A stretch of DNA of 64,000 bases. It comes from Erigeron canadensis (Eukaryota > Streptophyta > Magnoliopsida > Asterales > Asteraceae). The notes under the pieces are model-generated. The model searched no databases. It was not told the origin of the DNA and saw only the letters and a program-made list of their open reading frames with translations. Of this stretch, positions 38,517 to 49,155 are shown one piece after another. Location: the NCBI RefSeq assembly GCF_010389155.1, contig NC_057765.1, positions 4,712,001-4,776,000 on the forward strand, written 5' to 3'. The translations under genes and the position numbers were made by a program. How positions within the stretch are numbered: position 1 is the stretch's first letter; every line of letters starts with the position of its first letter.

Positions 38517-38768
38517 TGAGCATAGTGTCCGCGTGTTGCGGCGGCTAGAAGACGAGGATAATATAAAAGGGAGGCGGTGGAGAAAGAGGGCGGCGCGGAG
38601 AGTGATAGAAGGTTGATGAGAGCGTGTAATAATTAAAAAGAATAGGGGAAAGATGATATATAAGGGTTTTATGTTTAAGTAGGGGTGTAAGGGGTATTAT
38701 GGGAATGCTGAAAAAAGTGTTTAATTTCCTAAAATAGATGTCCAATATGTTTTATAAGGGAGTATAGA
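38517..38768 (-). mobile_element. Helitron (about 250 bp, minus orientation), relative of 30443-30810
   Basis: On the minus strand it starts TCTATACTCCCTTATAAAAC after A (38769). It shares CATTCCCATAATACCCC and the 3' block GCCGCAACACGCGGACA with the element at 30443-30810. Its last four bases are not a clean CTAG, so the 3' limit is approximate. The open frame 38392-38616 runs into it and is judged accidental. Confidence 0.6.
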
Positions 38769-39055
38769 TAAAATATTATTATATAATAAAAATAATAAAC
38801 AAAACAATGCAAGTTTCCTTGCATGTGGCTCGTCCGTGCTTTTCTATTCCGCTTTGCCGCCTATTATATTAAGTTAAGAGAATAGGTCCCGTTCAAGCGG
38901 TCAGCCTTTATTCATCTATACCTACCGATTGATGCTTCCTTTAATAATTCATCCCTGACAATAATACATGTCTATCTCCCAATTTTTATCTTCATCCTCT
39001 CAGACTCTCTTTAATAATCACACATAGGCATCTCCATCTTCTCTTGGTCTCTTTA

Positions 39056-39075
39056 ATATATATATATATATATAT
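39056..39075. repeat. (TA)n microsatellite
   Basis: A pure TA run. Similar runs occur at 2726-2747, 8709-8730, 12137-12151, 12461-12477, 16891-16912 and 40040-40059. Confidence 0.8.
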
Positions 39076-39119
39076 ACGTACAGGACAATAGAAGCATATA
39101 TTATATATAAATCACGCCC

Positions 39120-39470
39120 CAGGAGCGGTGGTGGTTCTTGTTTCTGAAGGATGTCGGATGGTGGTTCTTGGTGGTGGAGGCGGATGGCGGTTGTTGGCGG
39201 TTGTTGGAGGTGATGTCCAGTGGTGCTTCTTAGAGGTGATGTCCGGTGGTGCTTGTTGGAGGTGATATCCACTGGTGCTTGTTGGGGGTGATGTCCGGTG
39301 GTGGTTGTTAGTGGTGATATCCAGTGGTGCTTGTCGGGGGTGATGTCTGGTGGTGGTTGTTAGAGGTGATGTCTAATGTGGTTGTTAGAGGTGATGTCCG
39401 ACGGTGGTTGTCGGAAGTGATGACCGATGGTGGTCGTCGGAAGTGATGTCCGGTGGTAGTGGTAGTCCTA
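39120..39470 (+). repeat. GT-rich minisatellite, ~30-bp unit
   Basis: About ten diverged copies of GGTGGTGGTTGTTRGAGGTG, then ATGTCC(A/G). Variants alternate GATGTCCGGTGG and GATATCCAGTGG. Strong strand bias (G and T on plus, C and A on minus). The minus-strand open frame here (His/Pro/Thr-rich) is a by-product. Confidence 0.8.
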
Positions 39471-40445
39471 GTCAGAGAAAGGAGAAGGAAGAATATTTGT
39501 GAGGAATGAATACTTTACCCCTCAAATTATTGAGTAATGTTCCATTAGTCACTTTGAGGTATTGATTATCTTTGCTTATGACAACCAGAAATCTATAATC
39601 ATTCCCTTTACCATTTCTTACCCCCTAATACCTTTTACCAGGCACCTCCAAAAGTTGTTTGCAATTAAGCCCGTTAGTATCATGTTCCGGCAGTTAGTAT
39701 CATGAAAAACAAACAATAAACCTGTATTAAGGAAACTGTATCAAAAATCGGCCTTGATCGGCATTTCTACCCGAGGTTACATCTCTAATATATCATTTCC
39801 ACTATCTAAGTAAAAGTGTTTTCATTTAATTAGGATATTAATATATTATATATTAAAATTAAATAAATTTATTGAATGCATGTTTTGATTTATGTTTTTG
39901 GTTATTATTATAATTGACATCTAACTGCATAGTAATTCGTTTAGATTATAATCAGTGCCGGCTTAAATCTTAAACGAGATCAAGTTTGGAGGCCTAGTGA
40001 TCATTAGCATGCTAATTAAAGTAAACAAATAAAGCAAAAATATATATATATATATATAGTTCAACTTATGTTGTTAAAATACTAGTAAAAAAATGGGTAG
40101 AGGTTGATAAAAAAACCAATAAAAGTGTTACTGAAATGCAAAAAATATAGTGGTACCTACCCCAAAATCTAAACGCACTAAACATACTATACGAAAATTT
40201 GAGGCCTTGGATTTTTAGAGGCCTAAAGCGATCGCTTATCCACTATCAATATTAGAGCCAGTTGTGAATCAAAGTATATATACTATTTAGCAATGTTTTT
40301 AAACTGGCCCGATCACGGTTGGACCGAATTTTATGAAGATTTTGAGTTCAATAGCTACAGGTATGACCGGTACAATTTTGTGAAACGATTCAGTGTTCGG
40401 TATGATTTAAAACATTGTTATTGAGTAGTACAACATATTTTCTTA
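39471..40445. other. Intergenic; possible hAT-like fragment 39953-40266
   Basis: CAGTGCCGGCTTAAA at 39953 and ATTAGAGCCAGTTGTG at 40251-40266 are imperfectly inverted and recall the CAGGGCCGGCTC ends of plant hAT elements, but no 8-bp target duplication was found. Between them lie TTTGGAGGCCTAGTG and GAGGCCTAAAGCGATCG. Nothing else recognised. Confidence 0.3.
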
Positions 40446-40566
40446 TGGTTAACCACTTCCAAGGTAGCTTATCATCTTGACCCTCGTTACAAAAGGTCTC
40501 AGTTTCGAATCCTACTAACTAGATATGGTCTTTGAGGTGGTCAAATATTGGTTCAAAAAAATCACG
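40446..40566 (+). mobile_element. tRNA-derived SINE with A-tail
   Basis: The B box GTTTCGAATCC (40502-40512) differs from consensus at one base. An upstream AAGGTAGCTTATC could be the A box. The body ends GGTTCAAAAAAA. About 115 bp, no tRNA fold. Confidence 0.5.
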
Positions 40567-42473
40567 GAAAACCCTGATTTGGCTGTACAAATTTAAGGAA
40601 AAAAAATTTTCTTCTCGGAATAAAGAAAATCATATCACTTACTCAAATATTTCTACAGTTTACATGTTAATGTTTTTACTAAAAACGTGTTATTAGCACA
40701 TCCTTTACGGTATTCATAAACTTTATGCAAAACCTCTAATACATATTACTAGTTACGAATTTAAAAAGTATATGTTACACGTGATATATATATGATATGA
40801 TTTTTAATTTCAAAGCTATACGTATGTTCGGCGAAAAGGCCGTCAAGATGGACATTTGGAGCTATTGACGTGTAAAAGCGGACGGGACCATTATAGGTCA
40901 AAGTCCCTCAAAGATTTCGATCAATGTTTAGTCTTAATCCTATGGGTCCATGACATACACTTTATCATGGGCAAGTAAGGCAAGGCCCATCCTACTATGT
41001 AATCCTCTTTCATTTGTTCTTTAAAATGCGGATATATTTGATTAGACTGAATGAAGTAAAGACAGAATGTAATGAATGTGATAATATAATGTACATAGTA
41101 ATTGAAAAAGTTATTACGATTCTTTATCATCTTTGTTTGTTATAATCAAATTGAATGGAATAAAGGAAAAAATAAAAAAACAAGATATCCAATAATTAAT
41201 GGGTTAGTGGAGAAGTTAGAAGGCTATAACCATATTTTGTTCATCACTGTTTTCAACTCGCGGGCTCAAATTGAATACATCTATAAAAGATAGAATGAAA
41301 GAAATGATAAAAAGTAATAACGAATTAATGTTGGGGGAAAAAAAACACATTTACATTTGACGGGATACAACAAAACTTTTAATTATAAAGCTGGTATAAT
41401 ATGGGATATCGTATTATTGGCTTATTGCGGGGTAAAATGCCCCTCTATGAACAATAAAAAGGTGTAACCACAACTTTTACTAAGTGACTTTTTGGCACAT
41501 CATCTTTTTTGTTTTAATGATTCACTCGGTAGTAACTACAAGTCTACAACTATTGATTTGCAACTTTGTAACTAGAACTTTTGATTTTCAACGATAATGG
41601 AGCGACTTAGTTACACATCTCGTTTTTGTTTTTGTTTTGTTTTTTTTTTTTTTTCATTTCTTGAGAGATAATGGTTTTTGTAATTTGAAAGAGTGTTGAG
41701 GCCTTGAGGAGTTGAGGCCTTGAGGGTGATGGAATATCAAAATATATGATAGCTGGTACTTGATACCCTATTATAGGCCCAATTGTAGTTATAAGCCCCA
41801 AAAAAAAAAGACATGATTGATGGAATATAAATATAAGCCCAAAATTGAAACTACATTAAGTTCGAAACCTGAATTATTTATTTGGCCTTAAGCACCGCCC
41901 TAACCCATTACCTCTATTGAGCCGGTCCTGTTTGAATAAAAATTGATGAAAATATAGTATCTAACCGAATAACTTTGGTGAAAATGTAACATTGATTAGT
42001 TGTTAATTTTGAACACCACCGTTTTAGAATCCATGTGAAGCCAATATATTCATGCAACTAATCGTGTTGTTTAAATCAATGATCAATCAAGTGATTTGTT
42101 GATTTGAAGACAATGGTACAAATCTTGATTTAGATATTAGATGAGTTGTATTTAATAGTTATACAGAGATAAAAAGAGCTAATATGAAATGAAAAGAAAT
42201 ATTATAAGCGAGCAGTGGACGAAGGGATGTTTTTCGGAAAAGGATCATGCAATAGCTAGCGTAAATGTTTAAGTTAGGTGTCCTCTTTTCTCAATAGATG
42301 ATAGAAGATATTAATATTTTCTCATCACAAATCATTTATAGCATAATCAAGATATTTCATATTTATAAGATATAAAAGATAAGAGATGAAAGAATATGGA
42401 AATGTATGGTAATCTAACCATTGTCAATAATTAATGGTATAAAAATTGGTTAATTTGTTGGAGAATAGAATAC
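40567..42473. other. Intergenic, no gene seen
   Basis: AT-rich. GAGCCGGTCCTG at 41919-41930 is a possible hAT terminus (reverse complement CAGGACCGGCTC), with AGGCCTTGAGG repeated at 41698-41725 inside the presumed element; the other end was not found. The short open frames here have no recognisable content. Confidence 0.3.
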
Positions 42474-42869
42474 CTAAATCACAAAACATGTAATAAAAGC
42501 CAAGTGAATTAATAGAGCAGGAACTTGGTAATGAAATGCTTGTTGTCTAGTTGCAAATGACCGGTTTCCTAGACCAAAAAAGCCAAAACCACCAGCACCA
42601 GCACCGGCAACACGTCCACCACCACCAGCACGTCCACCACCACCACCACCACCATGTCCACCTCCACCACCGCCACCACCACCACCACCTTTTTTTATTT
42701 GAACCGCAGTGCCAATCTTATGGTTACAAAAAGTACATGTTTGATCGGGAACGCTCAGAGACATCCAATGAGTACGTTTATGGTCTTTATGTGCCAAACC
42801 TAAACACAATTGTGACACAAAGACAAGGAATATCATTGATAAGCAACGTAAAGTTGCGTTTTTTTGCAT
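42474..42869 (-). CDS. Small secreted glycine-rich protein
   Basis: Minus-strand frame of 131 aa starting at the ATG complement 42867-42869. Residues 1-26 are a convincing signal peptide: a short basic start, then hydrophobic CLSMIFLVFVSQLCLGLA, with likely cleavage before HKDHKRTHW. Residues about 44-50 hold a CTFC motif. Residues 60-97 are a Gly-rich tract (mostly G, with H, R, A) encoded by CCACCACC-type repeats on the plus strand, followed by AGAGAGGFGFFGLGN. The C-terminus is hydrophobic (ALLIHLAFITCFVI), which could be a GPI-type or membrane tail. Function unknown; glycine-rich proteins of plants are often cell-wall proteins. The repeat could vary in length between individuals. The antisense His-rich frame is a by-product. 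A pseudogene is not excluded. Confidence 0.5.
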   Translation of the reverse strand: MQKNATLRCLSMIFLVFVSQLCLGLAHKDHKRTHWMSLSVPDQTCTFCNHKIGTAVQIKKGGGGGGGGGGGHGGGGGGGRAGGGGRVAGAGAGGFGFFGLGNRSFATRQQAFHYQVPALLIHLAFITCFVI

Positions 42870-43260
42870 TTTTTTAAGATGTGTATTCTAAGCTTCAAAC
42901 CCAAAACTTGAGGACATGATATTGTTGTGAGATGATAAATCACTCACCACCACCACCACCACCACCAAAGTCGTTATTATATGTGCTAATTAATTAATTT
43001 TTAGATGCTTTTAATTTTGTGCCAATGAACAAACTACTGTTATTAAAAAAGTACGTACCTCCCCTAATAAAAAAGCTTGAAATGTGCATTATAATAGGAT
43101 ATGCTAATTCTGCGGAATGATTTGACCTTTTCTAATAATCCTGGAAATTGTAAACTCAAATCTTTATTTAGAAAAGGATGTAAATAACATTGTATTAGGA
43201 TTTTTTTTTATTTTTTGTATTTTTAAACATACTTGTATTAGGATATTGATAATGAATTTA
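42870..43260. other. Upstream of the glycine-rich gene; (CCA)n at 42945-42966
   Basis: A pure CACCACCACCACCACCACCA run lies about 75 bp upstream of the minus-strand start, of the same trinucleotide as the coding Gly tract. Otherwise AT-rich with no gene. Confidence 0.4.
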
Positions 43261-43261
43261 T

Positions 43262-43555
43262 TGTGTTAATAGCCTAGTAGTAAAGAAAGTCATTTATGAT
43301 GGTTTGGATTTGAGGAGATTGAGATTCGTGTCTAAGAGGGCAATGTATTCTCTTAATATGTTATCGTGCATTTGAGTGGACTATTAAGGAGTTTTTCCAC
43401 CTAGTAGGTATTGGATGAGGGGCTCTCTAGCGTGAACTCGGTTAAGATATCATAGTCTAAATCTCTCGTTATGATATTCGATACGCATCTTTCAACCCAG
43501 CATTTGTTGATGATTACCCAAATTTCATGATCGGAAAAAGCACGCATTCACTCAT
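43262..43555 (+). mobile_element. Possible SINE-like repeat
   Basis: TAGCCTAGTAGTAAAG (A-box-like) and GAGATTCGTGTC (weak B-box-like, 43319-43330) are spaced about 50 bp apart. The body has CCACCTAGTAGGTATTGGAT, which reads like a pol III-derived dispersed repeat. No A-tail is seen, so this is weak. Confidence 0.3.
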
Positions 43556-43630
43556 GTTGAGATCTAGTAGAGCAAAACCATATGATCTTATTACAATTAC
43601 TTTATTTATGTTTCAAAATGACTAATATAT

Positions 43631-43807
43631 GGAAAATGACTAATTTTCTAACAAAATAGCCTAAAAATCCTTCTAACATTTTAAAAGGATGACATGTAGT
43701 ATCAATTAATTTTCTTTCCTAATCTTGCCCCCTGATTTTTCCACATTTCATAATCCAATAGTTAGGAGGATTTTTAGGCTATTTTATTAGAAGGATTAAT
43801 CATTTCC
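43631..43807. mobile_element. MITE (177 bp) with 40-bp TIRs
   Basis: GGAAAATGACTAATTTTCTA, then ACAAAATAGCCTAAAAATCC, on the left is mirrored by GGATTTTTAGGCTATTTTAT, then TAGAAGGATTAATCATTTCC, on the right. The cleanest member of the family also seen at 21209-21525. Confidence 0.7.
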
Positions 43808-44495
43808 CTATATTTTTACATTATCATTTCTCTACTCTTGTCTTATATAAATAAATAAAAGGACATTGTGATTACATCATTATCAATAAAGAAAAACTTA
43901 CTTGACACTATTAGACAATATTTTGGCAATTATTTATTTATGTTTAGTTAATTTATGACTTCATAAATAATTAAACTCTGAATTTTCTATTCTTTCATTA
44001 GAAAATATTTTCACTTTTAAACATTTTAAATGTTAATAATTATTCATATATTTCATTTTTACTATCGGATTACATGACATATACAAACATTTTTTGGTAT
44101 ATCAAACTAATTTTTTTTATTATTTGACCTCACTGATTACTAAGCTAATATATAAAACACAAAAGGTTTCTTTCCTTTTCTGAACAGAATTGAATTGTTC
44201 TTTTTTAACGTCAAATTATTATATTCTTATTTTTGAATTACCAAAAATATCTTCTTTATTCCACCTCATAAATTTAAGGTGTGAAATTTAGAACCAGATG
44301 AAAACCCCAAAATACAAAGAGCATTAACTCATAGGTCACAAACCTCGTTTGGTTGAACACGTGTATTTATTTGTACGAAACTATGTTCTTATTTATGAAC
44401 AGATACGACTTTTGCCAATTTCGATAGTGAATCTATTAATTCAACCATACATACTTGCATTTAACCAAGGCCCTATTGCTTGATCCTCATCGCTC
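43808..44495. other. Intergenic, no gene seen
   Basis: AT-rich sequence without recognised features. Confidence 0.3.
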
Positions 44496-44712
44496 CTCGA
44501 CTTCATACCGAAAATCGGGTTTGGCCAACCCGACCCGAACCGATTTTTGGTCAACTAATCTAAAACCGAGTTTGACCCAACTCGAACCGGCTTGAACCCG
44601 GTTTTTGGTCTTTTTTGGCCTCTACCCGGTCTAAAACCCGAAAATCCAAACCGGTTTCAAACCACCGGTTTTGACCCCATAGAAAACTGGTTTTCAAAAA
44701 CCGGGTTTTTTT
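44496..44712. repeat. Simple-word repeat patch (ACCGGTTT / CCCGGTTTTTGG)
   Basis: AACCGG, ACCCG and GGTTTTTGG words in both orientations fill this stretch (CGAAAATCGGGTTTGGCCAA; AAAACTGGTTTTCAAAAACC). The style is like the interior of the hAT MITE at 12529-12984, so it may be another MITE core; termini were not identified. Confidence 0.45.
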
Positions 44713-45376
44713 TTGTATGACTAGATACACCTCCATAGTTCGTATTAGAGCTTAAATTAAAGTCTTAATGACATATACATTTTACTTTGAAAGAAACTAA
44801 TGACGGAGACAATCATTCATGTTAAGTTTCTATTGATTTCCATTAACAATTCTAATAAACGTCACAAATGTTTATCAAGCCTAAAGCCCTATCCCTTCCA
44901 TTATACTGATAAAACAATTATTTTTTCTTTTTACATTACAGAAGATTTGGGGTAAATTATATGAACCCCTCCGTATGATTTGTCACTGTTTCATGAACCG
45001 TTCGCTTAACTTTATTATACTAAAATATCTTTATGGTTTTCGGAAGGATGTTTTGCATGGAAAATGACAAACTACAAAAATGGATAGTCTAATTTTCCTT
45101 TTTTAGTTATTTGCTCGAGCCTAACTAGGTGCCGGCTCAAAGTTTGTGGTGGCTCTAGGCGGGGTTTACTTCAGGGCTTTAGTTTAACGTCTATAACAAA
45201 AGATACTTTCTTTTATCCGGGCTTGAGATCTGCAAAATAAACTAAAAAACTTATTTCCGACGGAGTTTTACCTTTACCTACTCTTTGTATGTTTAAAAGC
45301 CTTTAGTTTTAACTTTTTTCCAATGATCAGTTTTATATTTGAGGGGTTGTTCTATTTTTTTTGAAGTCAATAAAAG
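44713..45376. other. Intergenic, no gene seen
   Basis: AT-rich. GGTGCCGGCTCAAAG at 45129 again recalls a plant hAT terminus. Confidence 0.25.
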
Positions 45377-48152
45377 CATAGTTGTCAAACTCGTACGAGT
45401 TACAAGTCGACTCGTACGAGTCGAGTCGGAAAATAAGGAAAAAAGTTGCAACTCGTGTTCTGACTCGGAATCTGACTCGTGATTTTTAGTATAACTCGTA
45501 CCGAATCATTATGAAATTTGAATAAAATGATGCAAAAGTTTAACTTTTGGAGTAAAGCTGAAAAGCTAGTACAACCTTTTAGCACAAGAATTGAGGGAAA
45601 TCTTTCTTTTAAATATTTCTTCATTTTGTTAAACCTCCAATTCTTTTTCTATTGAAGATAATCTTCTTCTATCTTGTCTAGTAGCCTCTTTTTTTCTCTT
45701 CATTGCCAATCGGTCGATCCTCTCTCTACGTGTAAGGTTAAACATTTAACCATAGTTGTCAAACATGATGGCGGAGGATTGGAGGAGTAGATATTACATA
45801 GTACATGTACCAACAAAATATGGTGAGGTTTTAAAGATTTATGATCAAAGAAGTAGAAAGATATATTGAGTTAACGGTGGAATTAGAAGTAGAAATATGA
45901 GAGCAGATAGTAGTTTATTTTTCGGACTATGTATCCCGACCAGGAAATATTTGGTAACCCGACCAAGCAAAGTGCCTGACCGTCTGACCTTTTAACTACT
46001 CGATTGACTAACTGAGGTCCCTAAGGAGATAACAGGATGGTTTAAAATGTCTCAAAGAGTTGTAGAGGGGGTGAATACAACTTTTAAACTTAATACAACT
46101 CTAAAAATACTTTTATGAGGAATACAAATTATCTTAATGTATTTGTCCATAATCAGCTTAAGATAGTATTGAAAGAAACAGTAACATATAAATATCAAAA
46201 TATAAAGAAAATAAAGTAAATTGCAGTCGAAGAACAAAGTGCAAGCTGATTTCAACTTATTCTTTTATTGATAAATAAAAAGAATTACAAGTAATTGTGG
46301 AACATGTTAGCCTACAAATCTAACTACTTGGTTAAATAGCAAGTTACAACTTTATATACTAACTCTACTAGCCTAAGCTGAGTACAACCGGATCCAAACT
46401 GATAGCTTTAATCGTTGTGAGAATTAATGTAATGGATGCACACATTTTGAGACTCTAAGGTTGGTTTATATAGGTCTCAACCATGCCTTAGATGTTGTTC
46501 ATTATCTTCCACGCATCTTGATCTACTGGCTTGTGCATGATCACTACATGGTGATAGTGACATTGTACCTTTTGTTCCCCATATGCTTTCCAAGAATGAT
46601 CGTGCATGCAACACAAATAAAATGGACACCTCATAGAATGTTTACAATCAACAACTAGCACTCTAGAATGTCCTTTTTGATGCTTATCCAATTGTTTGAT
46701 TATTATACAAAGTTAAATAACAACACTAGAGCACTTGCAATACTCCAAGCTGAACTTGTACCTTCCAAGCTGACTGCAAGAACCAAGCTGGTTTCCAACT
46801 ATTAGATTGACCTTTTATCCTTGTTCTTTATCTTTGACTCAGACCAAGTGCTTATTCTTCATTTGATGCAACTTGAATGATACCATCTCAGTGAAAATGT
46901 TCAGGCTGCCCAGAACCAAAGACTTTGGTATGTCTGAATTGTTTGTCATATTCAAATCTTGTATTATTTGAGGACTCGAGCACTAACTTTTAAAAATGGG
47001 CCCATACCTTAAAGGTTAGGTTGTGAAATAACCGAAGTCTGTGTACAAAGTACTATAATTCATGAATATCTTAATTTATTATCATCAATAAATGCACAAT
47101 GCATGTGGAGCATTTATACAGTAAATTTGTTTTGATTTGTTTTACAACATTTATATGTAAACAACTTGAAAGAAGAATTGGAGAACAACTATACACCACA
47201 AAGTAATTTTAAAATATTATATTAAAAACCAGAAGTAAAAAACCATCAACTAATATATGCTGGTTTACTTTTCTTTATTTCTTTTGTGTCTTTCCCATCT
47301 ATTCTTCTTCTCTTCTACAATTTTTCTTCACCATCATATTATATACAAACATACAATCCGAAAATAGATTGCAAAACAACCGTTCATCCAAAATTATGTT
47401 TCTTATAAATATATGTTCGTATATACATGTGTCAGTATGTTTGGAGTTAAACAATGTTGTTAATTGTTAATATGTTTTTAGATCCTAGATCTTCACAAGG
47501 AATGAGCATACGAGCCTAAATTCTCTACATTACAGCAACTCTCGATCCTAATTAGGTACCCAACCATCCATTTCCTATTCACACACATTATCTCTCAAAA
47601 ACAAACAAGAACATGGAGAAAAGATATCTCCGGCGTCCATGGTAGAGCCTTCCCTAACCTTTTCTTTTTTAAACCTACACCTCTTTTCACACACACATTA
47701 TCTCTCTATTAAAGAAAATCTATTTGGCACTTTTACAAGTGACGTCGCTGCTAAAAGTGCCTGACTGTTTGACCATTTGACTGTCCTGTTGGTGGTGATG
47801 GGTGTAACTAATAGGGTGGTCGGGCTAGGCACACGAGAGGTAGTGAAGTAAATAGTGGTTTATAGCTCATCAACACATATCCAATCTCATTTCTACTCAT
47901 TTTATAAAATCTTTTACCTTCCTTTTATAATTTTGTTATTAAAATCAGTTAGGTTATATTTTTAATGTTATATTGCAAGAATATTATTATTACTACTATT
48001 ATTAATTAAAAATAATATTGTATAGTTTATATAATGATAATAAAAGTATTAATATATATTAATATACTGACTCCGATTTAAGTCACGTTTCGAATCACGA
48101 GTCAAAAAATATGATTTCGAGTCGAGCTGTAAATTACAAGTCGACAACTATG
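45377..48152. mobile_element. Large hAT-type element (2.8 kb) with CATAGTTGTC ends, composite
   Basis: Starts CATAGTTGTCAAACTCG and ends GTCGACAACTATG, an inverted terminal repeat. Flanking octamers AATAAAAG and CATAAAAC agree at six of eight positions, a possible worn 8-bp duplication. Subterminal CGAGTCG, ACTCGTACGAGT and CACGAGTC words occur at both ends. CATAGTTGTC recurs at about 45752, so two copies may be nested. A TGTCTCAAAGAGTTGTAGAG, then GGGGTGAATAC, at 46048 resembles a copia LTR start, pointing to an inner retrotransposon scrap. No transposase frame was found. Confidence 0.5.
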
Positions 48153-48656
48153 CATAAAACTAACTAAATATATAAACTTGAGGGATCCGAGCTTTAATTA
48201 CTTAGGACTCTAGGCTATTGCATAGCCTACTTAGATAGTTGAGTCAGTCATATGACACAATTGAGCTTCTATCCAACTCAAACACTTTTGTGCTCGATAA
48301 CCAGGTTTTAAAAGGAAAATCATATTCGTACCACTTTATTTGATACATCCACCACACTGTATACATTTCACAAAACATTGAACAATTATTTAATGCGTGG
48401 TTATGATAGATTTATCAAATTGTGTGTTACGAATATCACTTATCAAGTTCTCATTTTAAAATAATTATACTATTAATATGTATAATATTTAAGGATAATC
48501 ACAATAACACAAGTTTCTGAAGTGACTCTACCGAGTACCGACTTAACTATGACCTTGTTTCTTTTTTATTTAATGAACTTAATAGTTAAGAACTTAATCA
48601 TTCAGTCAAATTTCATGTTTATATTTTGACTTAATAAACAAAAATAATTACCTTTA
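48153..48656. other. Spacer, no gene
   Basis: AT-rich; nothing recognised. Confidence 0.3.
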
Positions 48657-48892
48657 TCTATACTATCTTATTATAATTATCATTTTCTCTCTCATAAAAA
48701 TGTTAAATGCAAAATTCCATTTTACCCTTAAATTTACACAATAAATCTCTTATCTTATAGATTATCTCCAATACCCTTTACATAAATTACATTTATAGTT
48801 ACACCCATCACCACAAACAACACGACGGCCACCGTTACTACTGCCAGTCATCATCACCATCAAACCACCGCAGTGCGCGAGTACAATGCTAA
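48657..48892 (+). mobile_element. Non-autonomous Helitron (236 bp, CTAA end)
   Basis: Starts TCTATACTATCTTATTATAA after A and ends CCGCAGTGCGCGAGTACAAT, then GCTAA before T. CTAA fits CTRR. Same family as 33743-34068 by its 5' end and its CACCATCA-rich 3' third. Confidence 0.65.
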
Positions 48893-49155
48893 TTTTACTT
48901 AACACATATAAAGATTCTTTATATCCACCTATTAATACACTCGCTACTTAATTTAAAAAAAAGAACGGACACTATGTCCTAGTCGGTTAAGATTTTTAAA
49001 TTTATCCCTGTTTTCCTTTTTTATTTTAAGTTATTTCTATCTATACTTCTCGATAAATACATACAAATATACAATGTGTTAGAAAACCATTATTGCCTTG
49101 TTATTATTAGTTAAACTTGATTTAAATTAATATTAAAATAAAAAATAAAAGAAAG

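Noticed and set aside
38392..38616. 74-codon Arg-rich frame
   Set aside because: Its second half lies in a minus-oriented Helitron and nothing in it is recognisable.
39018..39272. Minus-strand His/Pro-rich frame
   Set aside because: By-product of the GT-rich minisatellite.
42551..42877. Plus-strand His-rich frame of 108 codons
   Set aside because: It is the antisense of the Gly-rich tract; the minus-strand frame has a signal peptide and is the better candidate.
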